A stretch of DNA of 64,000 bases from NCBI GenBank assembly GCA_026414725.1, contig JAOAIL010000003.1, positions 32,685 to 96,684 on the forward strand, given 5' to 3'. The notes under the pieces are model-generated. The model was not told the DNA's origin and made no database searches. It saw only the letters and a list, made by a program, of their open reading frames with translations. Of this stretch, positions 37,885-49,295 are shown piece by piece. This stretch comes from a bacterium (GTDB taxonomy: Bacteria > Ratteibacteria > UBA8468 > B48-G9 > JAFGKM01). Numbering within the stretch: the first letter of the stretch is position 1; each line of letters begins with the position of its first letter. The position numbers and the translations under genes are program-made.

Positions 37885-38412
37885 TTAGAGTTTAAATCCC
37901 AATCCAAATAGAATCTTAAAGATGTTTAACTCTTCATCCATCATCTCTGTCATAAGATATGATGCTTCCATCTGGATGAATACATTATCTCTTATAAACT
38001 GTTTCAGACCTACCTGACCTCCCCAGATGAAGTTTGTATCGCTTTCATCTTCAATATCGTAGAAGAAGAAACCAGCTGCTGCCCCTATATAGGGAACGGT
38101 TGCTCCTTCAGTGGCAAAATGAAAGTTAGGTCTGATAAGAACAGCTCCGTATGTATATTCAAGCGATTCATACATTTCACCTTTGGTAGCATTTAAAATC
38201 CCTTCCAGCTGGAAGTTGTTAGTCAGGAATTTTCCTAAAGCAATCCTTCCTGTAATATCCCAGCTACTGGTTGCTCCATCAGCGATATCTAAATAACTAT
38301 ATCCTGCATTGAATGTTAGGGTTGTATCTCCCTGTTGAACCGCTGCTGATGCAAATGTAGCCATTCCTATTATCAACCCTGCAACCGCTAAACAGAATAA
38401 TATCTTTTTCAT
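37885..38412 (-). CDS. small outer-membrane beta-barrel protein (OmpW/OmpA-like)
   Basis: This 175-residue protein has a clear signal peptide (MKKILFCLAVAGLIIGMATFASAA) and then eight candidate strands (TLTFNAGYSYLDI, WDITGRIALG, FQLEGILNAT, GAVLIRPNFHF, YIGAAAGFFFYDI, IWGGQVGLKQF, VFIQMEASYL, FKILFGLGFKL). It ends in a leucine-type barrel tail. This is typical of an 8-strand OmpX/OmpW-like barrel, of unknown function. It has a consensus promoter (38454-38481) and a strong AAGGAGGTGAAAG ribosome site, so it is probably abundant. Confidence 0.82.
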   Translation of the reverse strand: MKKILFCLAVAGLIIGMATFASAAVQQGDTTLTFNAGYSYLDIADGATSSWDITGRIALGKFLTNNFQLEGILNATKGEMYESLEYTYGAVLIRPNFHFATEGATVPYIGAAAGFFFYDIEDESDTNFIWGGQVGLKQFIRDNVFIQMEASYLMTEMMDEELNIFKILFGLGFKL

Positions 38413-38453
38413 TCTCTTTCACCTCCTTTCATATATTCTTATATTCTTAATAT

Positions 38454-38481
38454 ATTATATGGCTATTTTTACATCTGTCAA
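38454..38481 (-). promoter_or_regulatory. consensus sigma-70-type promoter of the small barrel gene
   Basis: On the minus strand TTGACA (38481-38476) and TATAAT (38459-38454) are perfect hexamers separated by 16 bases, followed by an AT-rich leader and AAGGAGGTG before the ATG at 38412. Confidence 0.75.
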
Positions 38482-38562
38482 GTGTTTCAAATGTCCCTCT
38501 TTGTTTTTAGAAAGTGGAACTTTTTAATTATCTCTGTGTCTAAATAACAACAAAGGAGGAGA

Positions 38563-39684
38563 ATGGATATAAGAAAAAATCTTTTAAAGGTAGTAACAGG
38601 AATGGTTATTTTCTTTATGGTTGTGTGCTACAGCGCAGAGAGTAAACCAGTTATACAGGTTGCAATTTTACTTGATACAAGTAGTAGTATGGAAGGACTC
38701 ATTAATCAGGCAAGGGCATATATCTGGAAAATGGTTAATGAATTTGCTAAGGCATCAAAGAATGGAGAAACGCCAGAACTGCAGGTGGCTCTTTTTGAAT
38801 ATGGTAATAACAATCTATCTGCAGAAGAGGGATGGGTACGACTTATTGTCCCATTTACTACAGACATTGATAGAATTGCAGAAGAACTATTTGCATTAAC
38901 AACCAATGGGGGAACTGAATGTTGTGGATATGTAATAAAAGAAGCAGTAGAAAAACTGCAGTGGAACAAAACAAATGATGATTACAAAGTTATATTTATA
39001 GCGGGAAATGAACCATTTACTCAGGGATATATTGACTACAAAGAGTCCTGTAAGAATGCTATAAAGAAAGGAATTATAGTAAATACCATTTACTGTGATG
39101 ATTATCATACAGGTGTTACCTCTGGTTGGAAAGATGGTGCAGATATTGCAGATGGTGTATATTCCTGTATAGACCAGAATAAATCTATTGTTTCTATTAA
39201 AACACCTTATGATGAAAGGATAGCAAAATTCGGACAGGAATTGAATAGTACATATATCGCTTATGGAAAACAGGGAAGTTCAGGAAAGAAAAGGCAGGAA
39301 AAACTTGAAATAATAGCAGAGAAAAATTCCAAGGAAGGTTTTTTATCAAGGCAGGTTGCCAAAACATCAGTACATTACAATAATACCGATTGGGACCTTG
39401 TAGATGCATACAATCAGCATAATGTGGAGATTGAAAAACTAAATAAGGAAGAACTGCCTGTAGAAATGAGAAATATGAGTATTAAAGAACAGAGAACATA
39501 TATAGAATCTATAAGCAAACAAAGAGAAGAAATCAAAAAGAAAATAAATGAGATGGGTATACAAAGGGAGAAATACATCGCAGAGGAAATGGCAAGGATA
39601 TCTGGAGATACTGATACATTTGATAAAGTGCTTATAAAAACAATAAAGACACAGGCAGAGAAAAAACATTTCACGTTTAACTAA
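38563..39684 (+). CDS. secreted von Willebrand factor A domain protein
   Basis: This 373-residue protein has a hydrophobic signal (about 8-24), then a VWA domain (about 30-215) with the metal-ion site DTSSSM (38-43) and the downstream TNGGTECCGYVI and FIAGNEPF segments. The cysteine pair ECC and the YCDDYHTG element are unusual for VWA. The C-terminal third (about 290-365) is a charged coiled coil. It is probably periplasmic and may bind a partner through VWA. An AAAGGAGGAG ribosome site precedes the ATG. The next gene is a VIT-VWA gene, so the pair may act together. Confidence 0.85.
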   Translation: MDIRKNLLKVVTGMVIFFMVVCYSAESKPVIQVAILLDTSSSMEGLINQARAYIWKMVNEFAKASKNGETPELQVALFEYGNNNLSAEEGWVRLIVPFTTDIDRIAEELFALTTNGGTECCGYVIKEAVEKLQWNKTNDDYKVIFIAGNEPFTQGYIDYKESCKNAIKKGIIVNTIYCDDYHTGVTSGWKDGADIADGVYSCIDQNKSIVSIKTPYDERIAKFGQELNSTYIAYGKQGSSGKKRQEKLEIIAEKNSKEGFLSRQVAKTSVHYNNTDWDLVDAYNQHNVEIEKLNKEELPVEMRNMSIKEQRTYIESISKQREEIKKKINEMGIQREKYIAEEMARISGDTDTFDKVLIKTIKTQAEKKHFTFN

Positions 39685-39706
39685 AATAAGAGAGGAGGAC
39701 AACAAG

Positions 39707-41929
39707 ATGAAAAGTAAAATATATGTGTTTGTGATGCTGTTACTTACAGGGATATTAAAAGCAGATGGATTTATAGTTGTTCCTCATCCTAATGAAAAGC
39801 AGACCCCCTACCCTCTTGAAGTAAGATACCATAGGGTAATTGTGGATATAAAAAATAACATTGCAAAAACAAGTATTGACCAGGAATTTTATAATCCTAC
39901 GGGGTCTCGGCTGGAAGGCACATATATATTTCCTGTTCCAGAAGGTGCAATAATCAGTGGTTTTTCAATGGATATTAATGGACAGTAAGTCCCTGCCGAA
40001 CTTCTACCTGCTGAAAAAGCGAGAGGAATTTATGAAGATATTGTCAGAAAGATGAAAGACCCTGCACTTCTTGAATATGTTAACAGAGATGCTTTTAAGG
40101 TAAGGATATTTCCTATAGAACCTTATTCTACCAAGAGAATAAAAATACAGTATGGATAGATGTTAAAAGCAGATGCCAATGTTTTAAGGTATATATATCC
40201 ACTAAATACAGAAAAATTTTCATCAAAGCCCATAAAGGATGTAAGTATAGAGGTTAATATAGAAACAGAGGAACCAATAAAGATGTTATTCTGTTCTACA
40301 CATAATGTTGAAATAAAAAGGAAGAGTGATACAAAGGCAGTAGTGCGATTTGAGGACAAGGATGTAATTCCTGATATTGACTTTGTTGTCTATTATTCAA
40401 CCAATAAAGAAGAGATAGATGCGAGTGTTCTCACGTATAGAGAAGCAGGAGAAGATGGATTTTTTATACTGAATATAACCCCTTCTTTCAGTTTGAAAGA
40501 GGAAGAGATACAAAAGAAAGATATTGTGTTTGTTATAGATACATCCGGCAGTATGGCGGGCAAGAAGATAGAACAGGCAAAAAGAGCACTGGATTTTTGT
40601 ATTACTAACTTAAATAAACAAGACAGATTTGAAGTTATACGGTTCTCAACAGAGGCAGAATCACTTTTCAAAGAATTAAAAACGGCTTATAAGAACAATA
40701 TAGAATCGGCAAGAAGATTTGTAGCAAGAATACAACCTGCAGGTGATACTAATATAGAAGAAGCACTTTCTCTTGCTTTTTCTGTTTTTGATAGGAAGGA
40801 ACAAAAGTATGGCAGTATCATATTCATAACAGACGGTAAACCAACTATTGGAATAACAGATGAAAATGAACTGATAAGAACGATTGAAAAGAGAAATAAA
40901 AATAATATAAGGATATTTGTTTTTGGTATTGATTACGAATTAAATACTCATCTTCTTGACCGTGTAGCAGAAGTTTCTTATGGATACAGGGACTATGTCA
41001 CACCTGAAGAAGATATAGAGCTAAAAATAACCTCTTTTTATGAAAAGATAAAGTATCCTGTACTTTCAGATATTCACATTGATTTTAAGGGATTGAGTGC
41101 ATATAACATCTATCCCAAAAAAGTTCCTGATTTGTTTAAAGGGTCTCAGATAACCATAACCGGTAGATATAAAAAAAGTGGCAGATTAAAAGTCAATCTT
41201 GAGGGATACATAGAAGGAAAGAAAAAAAGATTTGAGTATGTATTGAACTTCCCACTCCATTCTCCTTCTGATGTTGCTTCAACTACAGATGGTTTTATAC
41301 CCCAGATATGGGCTGCACAACACATAGGTTATCTATTAGATGAGATACGGCTGAAAGGAGAGAACGAGGAACTGAAAGATGAAATAATTGCTGTTGCCAA
41401 TAAGTATGGAATTATTACTCCTTATACGAGTTATTTAATTATAGAGGAAGAACAACATCGTCAATCTACAGGAAAAAATAATATCTCGATTTCTCCTTCT
41501 TTGAGAGAGGTGTTAACCACTCCTGTAATGGAAGCTAAAATGAAAGCAGAGATTAAGGGTATGCAGGATAAATCCGGTAAAAAAAGTGTAGTTGCCAGTA
41601 AAGAACTTTATGCTTTGAGAAATGCACAGAATTATCAACAGGTCTATCAGGGAAGAGAACGTATGGAGTATAAAGACAGTTCAGGGAAGGTACAGAACCT
41701 TACCGGGCAGGTGAAAAATATACAGGGAAGGGCTGTCTATCAGGATGGTAATAGATGGACTGACTCTGCAGTTTATAGTATGAAAAACTTCAAGAAAGTA
41801 AGGATACAATTTGGAAGCAAGGATTATTTTGAACTGGTAAAAAATAAACCAGCATCTACTCAATTTCTTGCTCTGGGGAAAAATGTTCAGTTTGTAATAA
41901 ATGATACAATCTATGATATATATGAATAG
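39707..41929 (+). pseudogene. VIT-VWA protein gene interrupted by two in-frame stop codons
   Basis: One reading frame (741 codons) runs from ATG 39707, with a signal peptide, to TAA at 41929 but contains TAA at 39986-39988 (codon 94) and TAG at 40157-40159 (codon 151). The stretch between them reads VPAELLPAEKARGIYEDIV and MKDPALLEYVNRDAFKVRIF, a textbook VIT domain, so the frame is conserved across both stops. Downstream is a VWA domain with DTSGSMAGKK (MIDAS) and TDGKPTIG. Only nonsense substitutions break it; the rest shows no frameshift. As read, a 93-residue product and possibly a 589-residue product from an internal ATG at 40160 could form. Decay, read-through or sequencing error are all possible. 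Confidence 0.8.
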
Positions 41930-41931
41930 TT

Positions 41932-42852
41932 TTATTTAAAATCCGGAGGTATGACTTTTTCTAAAAGATTATTTATCTTTTCAATATCTTTCCTTATCTG
42001 TCTCTGAAGTTGTAATTCATCTTCAAATTTTCTTTGTGCCCTTAGTTTTTTATATAAAAACACACGTAATTTTTGATTGTATATCTTCTTGGTGAAAGGA
42101 AAATCTATAAGAAACACTTCAAACTTCTCTGTATTATCATTAAAAGTAGGAGAAATACCTGTTACTATTGCAGATTTATAAATTTTCCTGTTATATAACG
42201 TCCAGCCAGCATATACACCATTAGCAATACAAACACTATTCTGAAGAAAGAGATTTGCTGTAGGGAAACCCAGTTTTCTTCCAATACCTTTTCCTTTAAT
42301 AACTTTACCTGAAATAGAAAAATATCTTCCTAAAAGTTTATTTGCCTTTTCAATTCTACCATCTTTTATCATCTCTCTTATCTTTGAAGCGCTTACTATC
42401 TCACCATCTTTCTTAAAAGAAGGTACTACTATAAGAGAAAAATCTTTTTCTTTTGACTTCTTCATTAAAAACTTTACATCTCCTCTTCTCTCTTTACCAA
42501 ACCGAAAGTTATAACCGATAACTATCGTTTTAACTCCTGCTTCAAGTAATATATCCAGAAAATTTTCAGGCGAGAGATGAGATATCTCATCAAAATTACA
42601 CCAGATACATACCTTTATCCCCCAGTATCTTAGTAAAGCGAGTTTTTCCTCCCAACTACATAGAAGAAATTCTACTGGAAAATTTTTAAAAGTAATAACT
42701 GCGGGTACCCTTCCCTCTTTTTTTGCCTCTTTTACTATCATAGATAAAAGCTTCTGGTGTCCAAGGTGAACACCATCAAACTTCCCTATCCCTAAAACAA
42801 TCTCTTTATTTATTTCGGTTATTTTTGAGAAGTGAATAAGTTGTTGCATCAT
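41932..42852 (-). CDS. ribF: bifunctional riboflavin kinase / FMN adenylyltransferase
   Basis: This 306-residue enzyme makes FMN and FAD from riboflavin. The N-terminal nucleotidyltransferase domain has GIGKFDGVHLGHQKLL (21-36), VIGYNFRFGKERRGD and VSASKIREMI; the C-terminal kinase domain has GKVIKGKGIGRKLGFPTANL, NGVYAGWTLYN and FEVFLIDF. Length is normal for RibF. It sits one base downstream of a creatininase-family gene and is the last gene of that operon. No FMN riboswitch was seen. Confidence 0.95.
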   Translation of the reverse strand: MMQQLIHFSKITEINKEIVLGIGKFDGVHLGHQKLLSMIVKEAKKEGRVPAVITFKNFPVEFLLCSWEEKLALLRYWGIKVCIWCNFDEISHLSPENFLDILLEAGVKTIVIGYNFRFGKERRGDVKFLMKKSKEKDFSLIVVPSFKKDGEIVSASKIREMIKDGRIEKANKLLGRYFSISGKVIKGKGIGRKLGFPTANLFLQNSVCIANGVYAGWTLYNRKIYKSAIVTGISPTFNDNTEKFEVFLIDFPFTKKIYNQKLRVFLYKKLRAQRKFEDELQLQRQIRKDIEKINNLLEKVIPPDFK

Positions 42853-42853
42853 A

Positions 42854-43621
42854 TCAGTATGGAAATGTTTCGGTTATTTTAGCATCAGATATCTCTTTTA
42901 TTATTTCAGCAATTCTGTCAGTTGTCTCATCAAATATTACTTTTCCTTTTTCCGGTGTTGCCTTTTTGGGATTTCCATAACCTGAATTAACAGTAAGTAG
43001 ATGCCACGGCCTCGGCATCCATACCTCCTGATTTTTTAATGAATTAAGTACGGGTTCTTTTACCTTTCCTTCATCTGCCCATTCAAGATGTACCAACTCT
43101 GGACAGAGATACATAAACCACGATGTTTCTGATTCATTCCCATGTTCTCCTGACTTATCATCACAGACCTTTTCTACAATATCCTGTGTTAGTTCCCACC
43201 AATTCAGTACAAATATAACAACCCTTGTCTTTCCATATAATTCCCTCGCCATCCATTTAAAATCATTACCCCCATGGCCATTCATAATGATAAGTTTATA
43301 GATATTATGTTTTTCAAGACAGTCTATGATATCCTTCAACATAGTCAATTGAGTGGTAGGATTGAAATTTAATACAAGCGGGAATTCCATACCGCTGGTG
43401 TTAACACCGATAGGAATGGCAGGCAAAACAACCACTTTTGCTCCTTTTTTTCTTGCCTTCTCTGCGCCTATAAGCCCGATTTTCTCTACTGAAATTGTGT
43501 CACACCCATATGGAAGATGTAGATTATGTGGCTCACAAGAACCCCAGGGTAATACAACTACCTCAAAAGGCTGCATCTCTTTTATCTCCTTCAATGTCAT
43601 CTCAAACAGTTTAACTTTCAT
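42854..43621 (-). CDS. creatininase-family amidohydrolase
   Basis: This 255-residue protein has the creatininase fold markers: VVLPWGSCEPHNLHLPYGCDT (in two parts; E and H ligands), NGHGGN (about 136-141), and GEHGNESETSW. Members include creatinine amidohydrolase, the archaeal formamide hydrolase ArfB of riboflavin synthesis and the mycofactocin protein MftE, so the substrate is open. It lies between an Fe-alcohol dehydrogenase gene and ribF with 1-14 base spacers. The flavin link is worth noting but is inference. Confidence 0.85.
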   Translation of the reverse strand: MKVKLFEMTLKEIKEMQPFEVVVLPWGSCEPHNLHLPYGCDTISVEKIGLIGAEKARKKGAKVVVLPAIPIGVNTSGMEFPLVLNFNPTTQLTMLKDIIDCLEKHNIYKLIIMNGHGGNDFKWMARELYGKTRVVIFVLNWWELTQDIVEKVCDDKSGEHGNESETSWFMYLCPELVHLEWADEGKVKEPVLNSLKNQEVWMPRPWHLLTVNSGYGNPKKATPEKGKVIFDETTDRIAEIIKEISDAKITETFPY

Positions 43622-43635
43622 TTTTCATCCCTCCT

Positions 43636-44748
43636 TTACCATGCAATTTCAAATATCTTTTTAAACTCATCTTTACCTATAACCATTTTCATATTCTTCA
43701 TAGACCTCTGTGTCCCTAAAACAGCAAGGTCTGCAAGTTTTCCTATCTCCTCTTTTTTTATTCCTATATCTCTCAAACGCCATGGAAGTCCAATATCTCT
43801 CACAAAATTCTTCAGTTGTTCTGTTTTTCCCCATATACCTTCAAGTTCTTCTATCTCTTTTTCATATCCATTATACTTCAGATATTCAAATACATAGGGT
43901 AGAAGAATTGCATTAGCAGTTCCATGGTGAGTGTTATGTGTTATAGTGAGAGTATAGCCCATACCGTGCACAATAATAGTTCCTGTTTTGTTTAAACCAA
44001 ATCCTGCAATAAGAGAAGCCAGAAAAAGTTTTTCTCTCGCTTCCATAGAGATATTCTTTACTCTCGGGAGATATTCCATAAGTATTTCCAAACTTTCCTT
44101 TGCAAACATCTTTGATAAACAATCCGCCTTATTTGAAAGATAACTTTCAGCGGCATGAGAGAAAGCATCCATTCCTGTGGCAACTACGAGATGTTGAGAC
44201 AATGTTTTTAATACATCCGCATCCAGAATTGATAATTTAGGTATAATTTTTTCACTACTCACTGTCTTTTTTGTATTATGGCTCCTGTCAACTATAACTG
44301 CAAATCTTGTAACCTCACTTCCTGTTCCACAGGTTGTAGGTATGGCAATAACAGGAAGTGGTTCATTCTTATATTCCATCTCCCCGAAGTAATCTCTTAC
44401 AGAACCACCATTGGTAGCAACAACTGCTATGGCTTTCCCTACATCCATAGCACTTCCACCACCAACTGCTAATATACAATCACAACCTTCTTTTATACAT
44501 AACGCCGCACCATTATCAACATCATCTGTATCTGGTTCTGGATTTGCTCCTGCATAGGAGACGAAACCTATTCCCTCTTTTGAAAGAATTGCTGTAATAT
44601 TTTCAAAAAGTCCTGACCTGAATATAAAACTTTTCCCACTTACTATAAAAACCTTCCTGCCATATTTTTTTACCTGCTGGAGGTGTTTTTCTATACCTCC
44701 CTTTTCAAAATAAACCTTTGCTCCCATATAAAAGTAGATATTCTCCAT
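43636..44748 (-). CDS. iron-containing alcohol dehydrogenase
   Basis: This 370-residue group III alcohol dehydrogenase oxidises or reduces an alcohol/aldehyde with NAD(P). It has GGGSAMDVGKAIAV (NAD-binding), IPTTCGTGSEVTRFAVI, the metal-site D and H in TGMDAFSHAAESYLS, and H in VHGMGYTLTITHNTHHGTANAILLP (in two parts). Length is slightly under the usual 380-390. The substrate is not predictable. It starts the unit adh-creatininase-ribF, has CGGAGAT as ribosome site, and has its own promoter. Confidence 0.93.
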   Translation of the reverse strand: MENIYFYMGAKVYFEKGGIEKHLQQVKKYGRKVFIVSGKSFIFRSGLFENITAILSKEGIGFVSYAGANPEPDTDDVDNGAALCIKEGCDCILAVGGGSAMDVGKAIAVVATNGGSVRDYFGEMEYKNEPLPVIAIPTTCGTGSEVTRFAVIVDRSHNTKKTVSSEKIIPKLSILDADVLKTLSQHLVVATGMDAFSHAAESYLSNKADCLSKMFAKESLEILMEYLPRVKNISMEAREKLFLASLIAGFGLNKTGTIIVHGMGYTLTITHNTHHGTANAILLPYVFEYLKYNGYEKEIEELEGIWGKTEQLKNFVRDIGLPWRLRDIGIKKEEIGKLADLAVLGTQRSMKNMKMVIGKDEFKKIFEIAW

Positions 44749-44770
44749 ATAATATCTCCGTATAAAAAGT

Positions 44771-44799
44771 ATTATAACACCCTACTTTAAAAACCTCAA
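44771..44799 (-). promoter_or_regulatory. promoter of the Fe-alcohol dehydrogenase operon
   Basis: On the minus strand TTGAGG (44799-44794) and TATAAT (44776-44771) are 17 bases apart; the leader of about 15 bases carries CGGAGAT before the ATG at 44748. The -35 box lies at the very 3' end of the phosphate transporter gene, so these are separate transcripts. Confidence 0.65.
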
Positions 44800-45722
44800 T
44801 GTATCAGAAAAATAAGGGCGAGACAGAAAAACATACCTGCAACTGGAGTGAAGAACCAGCCAGAGATTACCTTCAGGAGATTTTTTTTATTTACGGTCCG
44901 CATCCCCTTAATAATCCCTATACCGAATACCGCTCCTACAATTGCCTGAGAAGAAGAAACAGGAACACCTATGTGGGCATATATATGAAGTGTTATAGAA
45001 TGTGCTAAAACCGCAATAAAAGCAGAGAAAGCATCAACAGTAATAATCCTCTTACCCACTGTCCACATAACCCCTCTGCTATAAGTAATAGCACCAAGTC
45101 CGATGCTTAATCCTCCTATCAATAATGACTGATTTAAGCTAAATGTTCCTGTTTTATAAAACACTCCTGTGACATTTGCTACATTATTAGCACCGAGGGA
45201 ATAAGCACCATAAATACCACTCAATATTAAAAGATTTCTCATCAATCTATCATATGTTAAGAAATGTAATGATTTTCTACTAATAATTCTGGAACAGATA
45301 ACATAAAGAATAACTGATATTAAAGATGCTCCTAATGGAGTGGTAATCCAGCATATAACTATTTTAATCAGTGATTCTGTCTCTATATGTTTATTTATAA
45401 TACCTATACCCATTATAGCACCAACAACTGCCTGTGATGTAGAGACAGGTAAACTCAATAGAGTCATAAGTGTTACAGTTATTGCAGCAGCAAAAGAGAT
45501 AATCAGCGCTGTCTCATATGTCTGACATGTAAGATTTGAAAGGGTCTCCATACCTTTACTACCGCTAAATAAAGCTCCGAGGAGAACAAATATAGCGGTA
45601 AGAAAAACAGCCGTCTTATATCTCACCATATATGAAGAAACCGCTGTCCCAAAGATATTGGCAGTATCATTTGCTCCGAGTGACCATCCCATATATAAAG
45701 GTCCAATCAACCTGAAATCCAT
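44796..45722 (-). CDS. PiT-family inorganic phosphate transporter
   Basis: This 308-residue protein has about eight to ten membrane helices and the duplicated PiT signature: GANDTANIFGTAVSS (17-31) and GANNVANVTGVFY in the second half, with VSTSQAVVGAIMG and VSSSQAIVGAVFG. It imports phosphate driven by a cation gradient. It lacks the long central loop of larger members. It is 3 bases downstream of the DUF47 gene, its usual partner. Confidence 0.94.
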   Translation of the reverse strand: MDFRLIGPLYMGWSLGANDTANIFGTAVSSYMVRYKTAVFLTAIFVLLGALFSGSKGMETLSNLTCQTYETALIISFAAAITVTLMTLLSLPVSTSQAVVGAIMGIGIINKHIETESLIKIVICWITTPLGASLISVILYVICSRIISRKSLHFLTYDRLMRNLLILSGIYGAYSLGANNVANVTGVFYKTGTFSLNQSLLIGGLSIGLGAITYSRGVMWTVGKRIITVDAFSAFIAVLAHSITLHIYAHIGVPVSSSQAIVGAVFGIGIIKGMRTVNKKNLLKVISGWFFTPVAGMFFCLALIFLIH

Positions 45723-45725
45723 TTT

Positions 45726-46373
45726 TTATACCATCCTTTTAGCCACCACTATATTTAACCGGTCTGTTACCTCTTCTGACATATCTGAGATATGCCCTAT
45801 TTCAATCACAAGGTCCTTAAGAAGTATCTTTTCCCCTGTATCATAAATACCAGAAAATATCTTCCTTATAAGGTCCCGCTCCATCCTGTCAGATGAACTT
45901 TCTCTTTTATCCACTTCCTGAACTCTCTCTCTTACATCTTTAAGATTATGAAAGAGTATTCTAAAACCATCTATTGCCATCTCAAATGCAGATATATTAT
46001 TATGGATTAATTTCAAAAAGTCCTCCTGCAGTTCTTTAGGTATCTTAAGGTTTTCTGTTTCAATCTGATACAATACCGACTGTGCCTTATTCATAACCTC
46101 ATCAGTTGCTTCAAGAAGTCCTAATATATCTCCTCTGGATTCTGGAATAAGTGACTTTTCATACATCTCTACCTCTATCTCCCGTCTTATGTCATCAGCC
46201 ATTGATTCAGAAAGATGGGTTGTCTCTATCATCTCTTTAAACTCACAGGATAATCCTGTTTCAAAATACTTTTCTATTGCCTTTTTAAAAAGTTCTGCGG
46301 TTTCAAGCATCTTATTGAGATATTTTTCTACCATTTCATATATTCTATTTTTCCTACTGAAAAAAAATTCCAT
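45726..46373 (-). CDS. DUF47 (PhoU-like) phosphate transport accessory protein
   Basis: This 215-residue, all-helical protein of the TIGR00153/DUF47 family is PhoU-like and binds or controls PiT transporters. It shows MVEKYLNKMLETAELFKKAI, ETTHLSESMADDIRREIEVEMYE, ILGLLEATDEVMNKAQSVLY and HISDMSEEVTDRLNIVVAK, the conserved helical pattern. It is translated first and pit follows after 3 bases. A GGGAGGT ribosome site precedes the ATG. Confidence 0.92.
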   Translation of the reverse strand: MEFFFSRKNRIYEMVEKYLNKMLETAELFKKAIEKYFETGLSCEFKEMIETTHLSESMADDIRREIEVEMYEKSLIPESRGDILGLLEATDEVMNKAQSVLYQIETENLKIPKELQEDFLKLIHNNISAFEMAIDGFRILFHNLKDVRERVQEVDKRESSSDRMERDLIRKIFSGIYDTGEKILLKDLVIEIGHISDMSEEVTDRLNIVVAKRMV

Positions 46374-46524
46374 TTATACCTCCCTGTCTACCATATCTCA
46401 TTCCTATTTTTTTTCACTTTCACCATTCAACTTGCTACATTTTACAACAATTGGAATAAAATTGAAAAAAAGAGAAATTTATAATAGAATAAGTCATTAA
46501 ATTAATAAAACAGAATTCTAAAAA

Positions 46525-48972
<2,448 letters not shown>

Positions 48973-49006
48973 AAAGGGGAAGTGTAATTTGTTTACCTTC
49001 CCCTTT
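48973..49006. terminator. bidirectional terminator between leuS and a convergent gene
   Basis: AAAGGGGAAG (48973-48982) pairs with CTTCCCCTTT (48997-49006), and a TTTTTATTTTATT tract follows on the minus strand and CTACTTATATT on the plus strand. It starts at the leuS stop and ends 12 bases before the stop of the convergent small membrane-protein gene, so it serves both. Confidence 0.8.
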
Positions 49007-49018
49007 CTACTTATATTA

Positions 49019-49240
49019 TTACTGTGTTGTTTTTTCCTCTTTCTTCTCTTCTTTCTTTTCTTTCTTCTCTTCTATTTTATCTTTTATATCACTTATACCT
49101 GCAGCAATTGCTATTACACCGCCTATAAGAAGTAGAAATGGAACTGATGCCATCAATGCCTTTACAAAATAACCCCACCATGCAGCAAGTCCTAATATCC
49201 CTAAAACAACCGCTATAATTCCTCCTATCAATGCTCCCAT
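49019..49240 (-). CDS. small two-helix membrane protein with charged tail
   Basis: This 73-residue protein has two hydrophobic helices (about 3-21 with GGIIAVVLGILGLAAWWGY, and 28-48 with VPFLLLIGGVIAIAAGI) and a highly charged C-terminus of repeated KEE/KK units. I do not recognise a family beyond general similarity to small DUF-type inner-membrane proteins. A ribosome site AAGGAGGGAAA lies before the ATG. The gene is monocistronic, as a terminator follows and a 55-base gap separates it from aroE. Confidence 0.7.
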   Translation of the reverse strand: MGALIGGIIAVVLGILGLAAWWGYFVKALMASVPFLLLIGGVIAIAAGISDIKDKIEEKKEKKEEKKEEKTTQ

Positions 49241-49295
49241 TTTCCCTCCTTGTTTCTTCCAGTGATTTTACAATAACATAGTATCTATCTAACTG

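Noticed and set aside
37659..37907. 82-codon minus-strand reading frame between the two barrel genes
   Set aside because: It spans an intrinsic terminator, overlaps both gene ends and has no plausible protein composition.
39986..40159. Stop-codon reassignment (TAA/TAG read as glutamine)
   Set aside because: Both TAA and TAG terminate intact genes elsewhere in the window (for example TAG after uxaE at 5914 and aroF at 22898), so the standard code is used.
42840..42860. FMN riboswitch upstream of ribF
   Set aside because: ribF follows the creatininase-family gene by one base, leaving no room for a leader.
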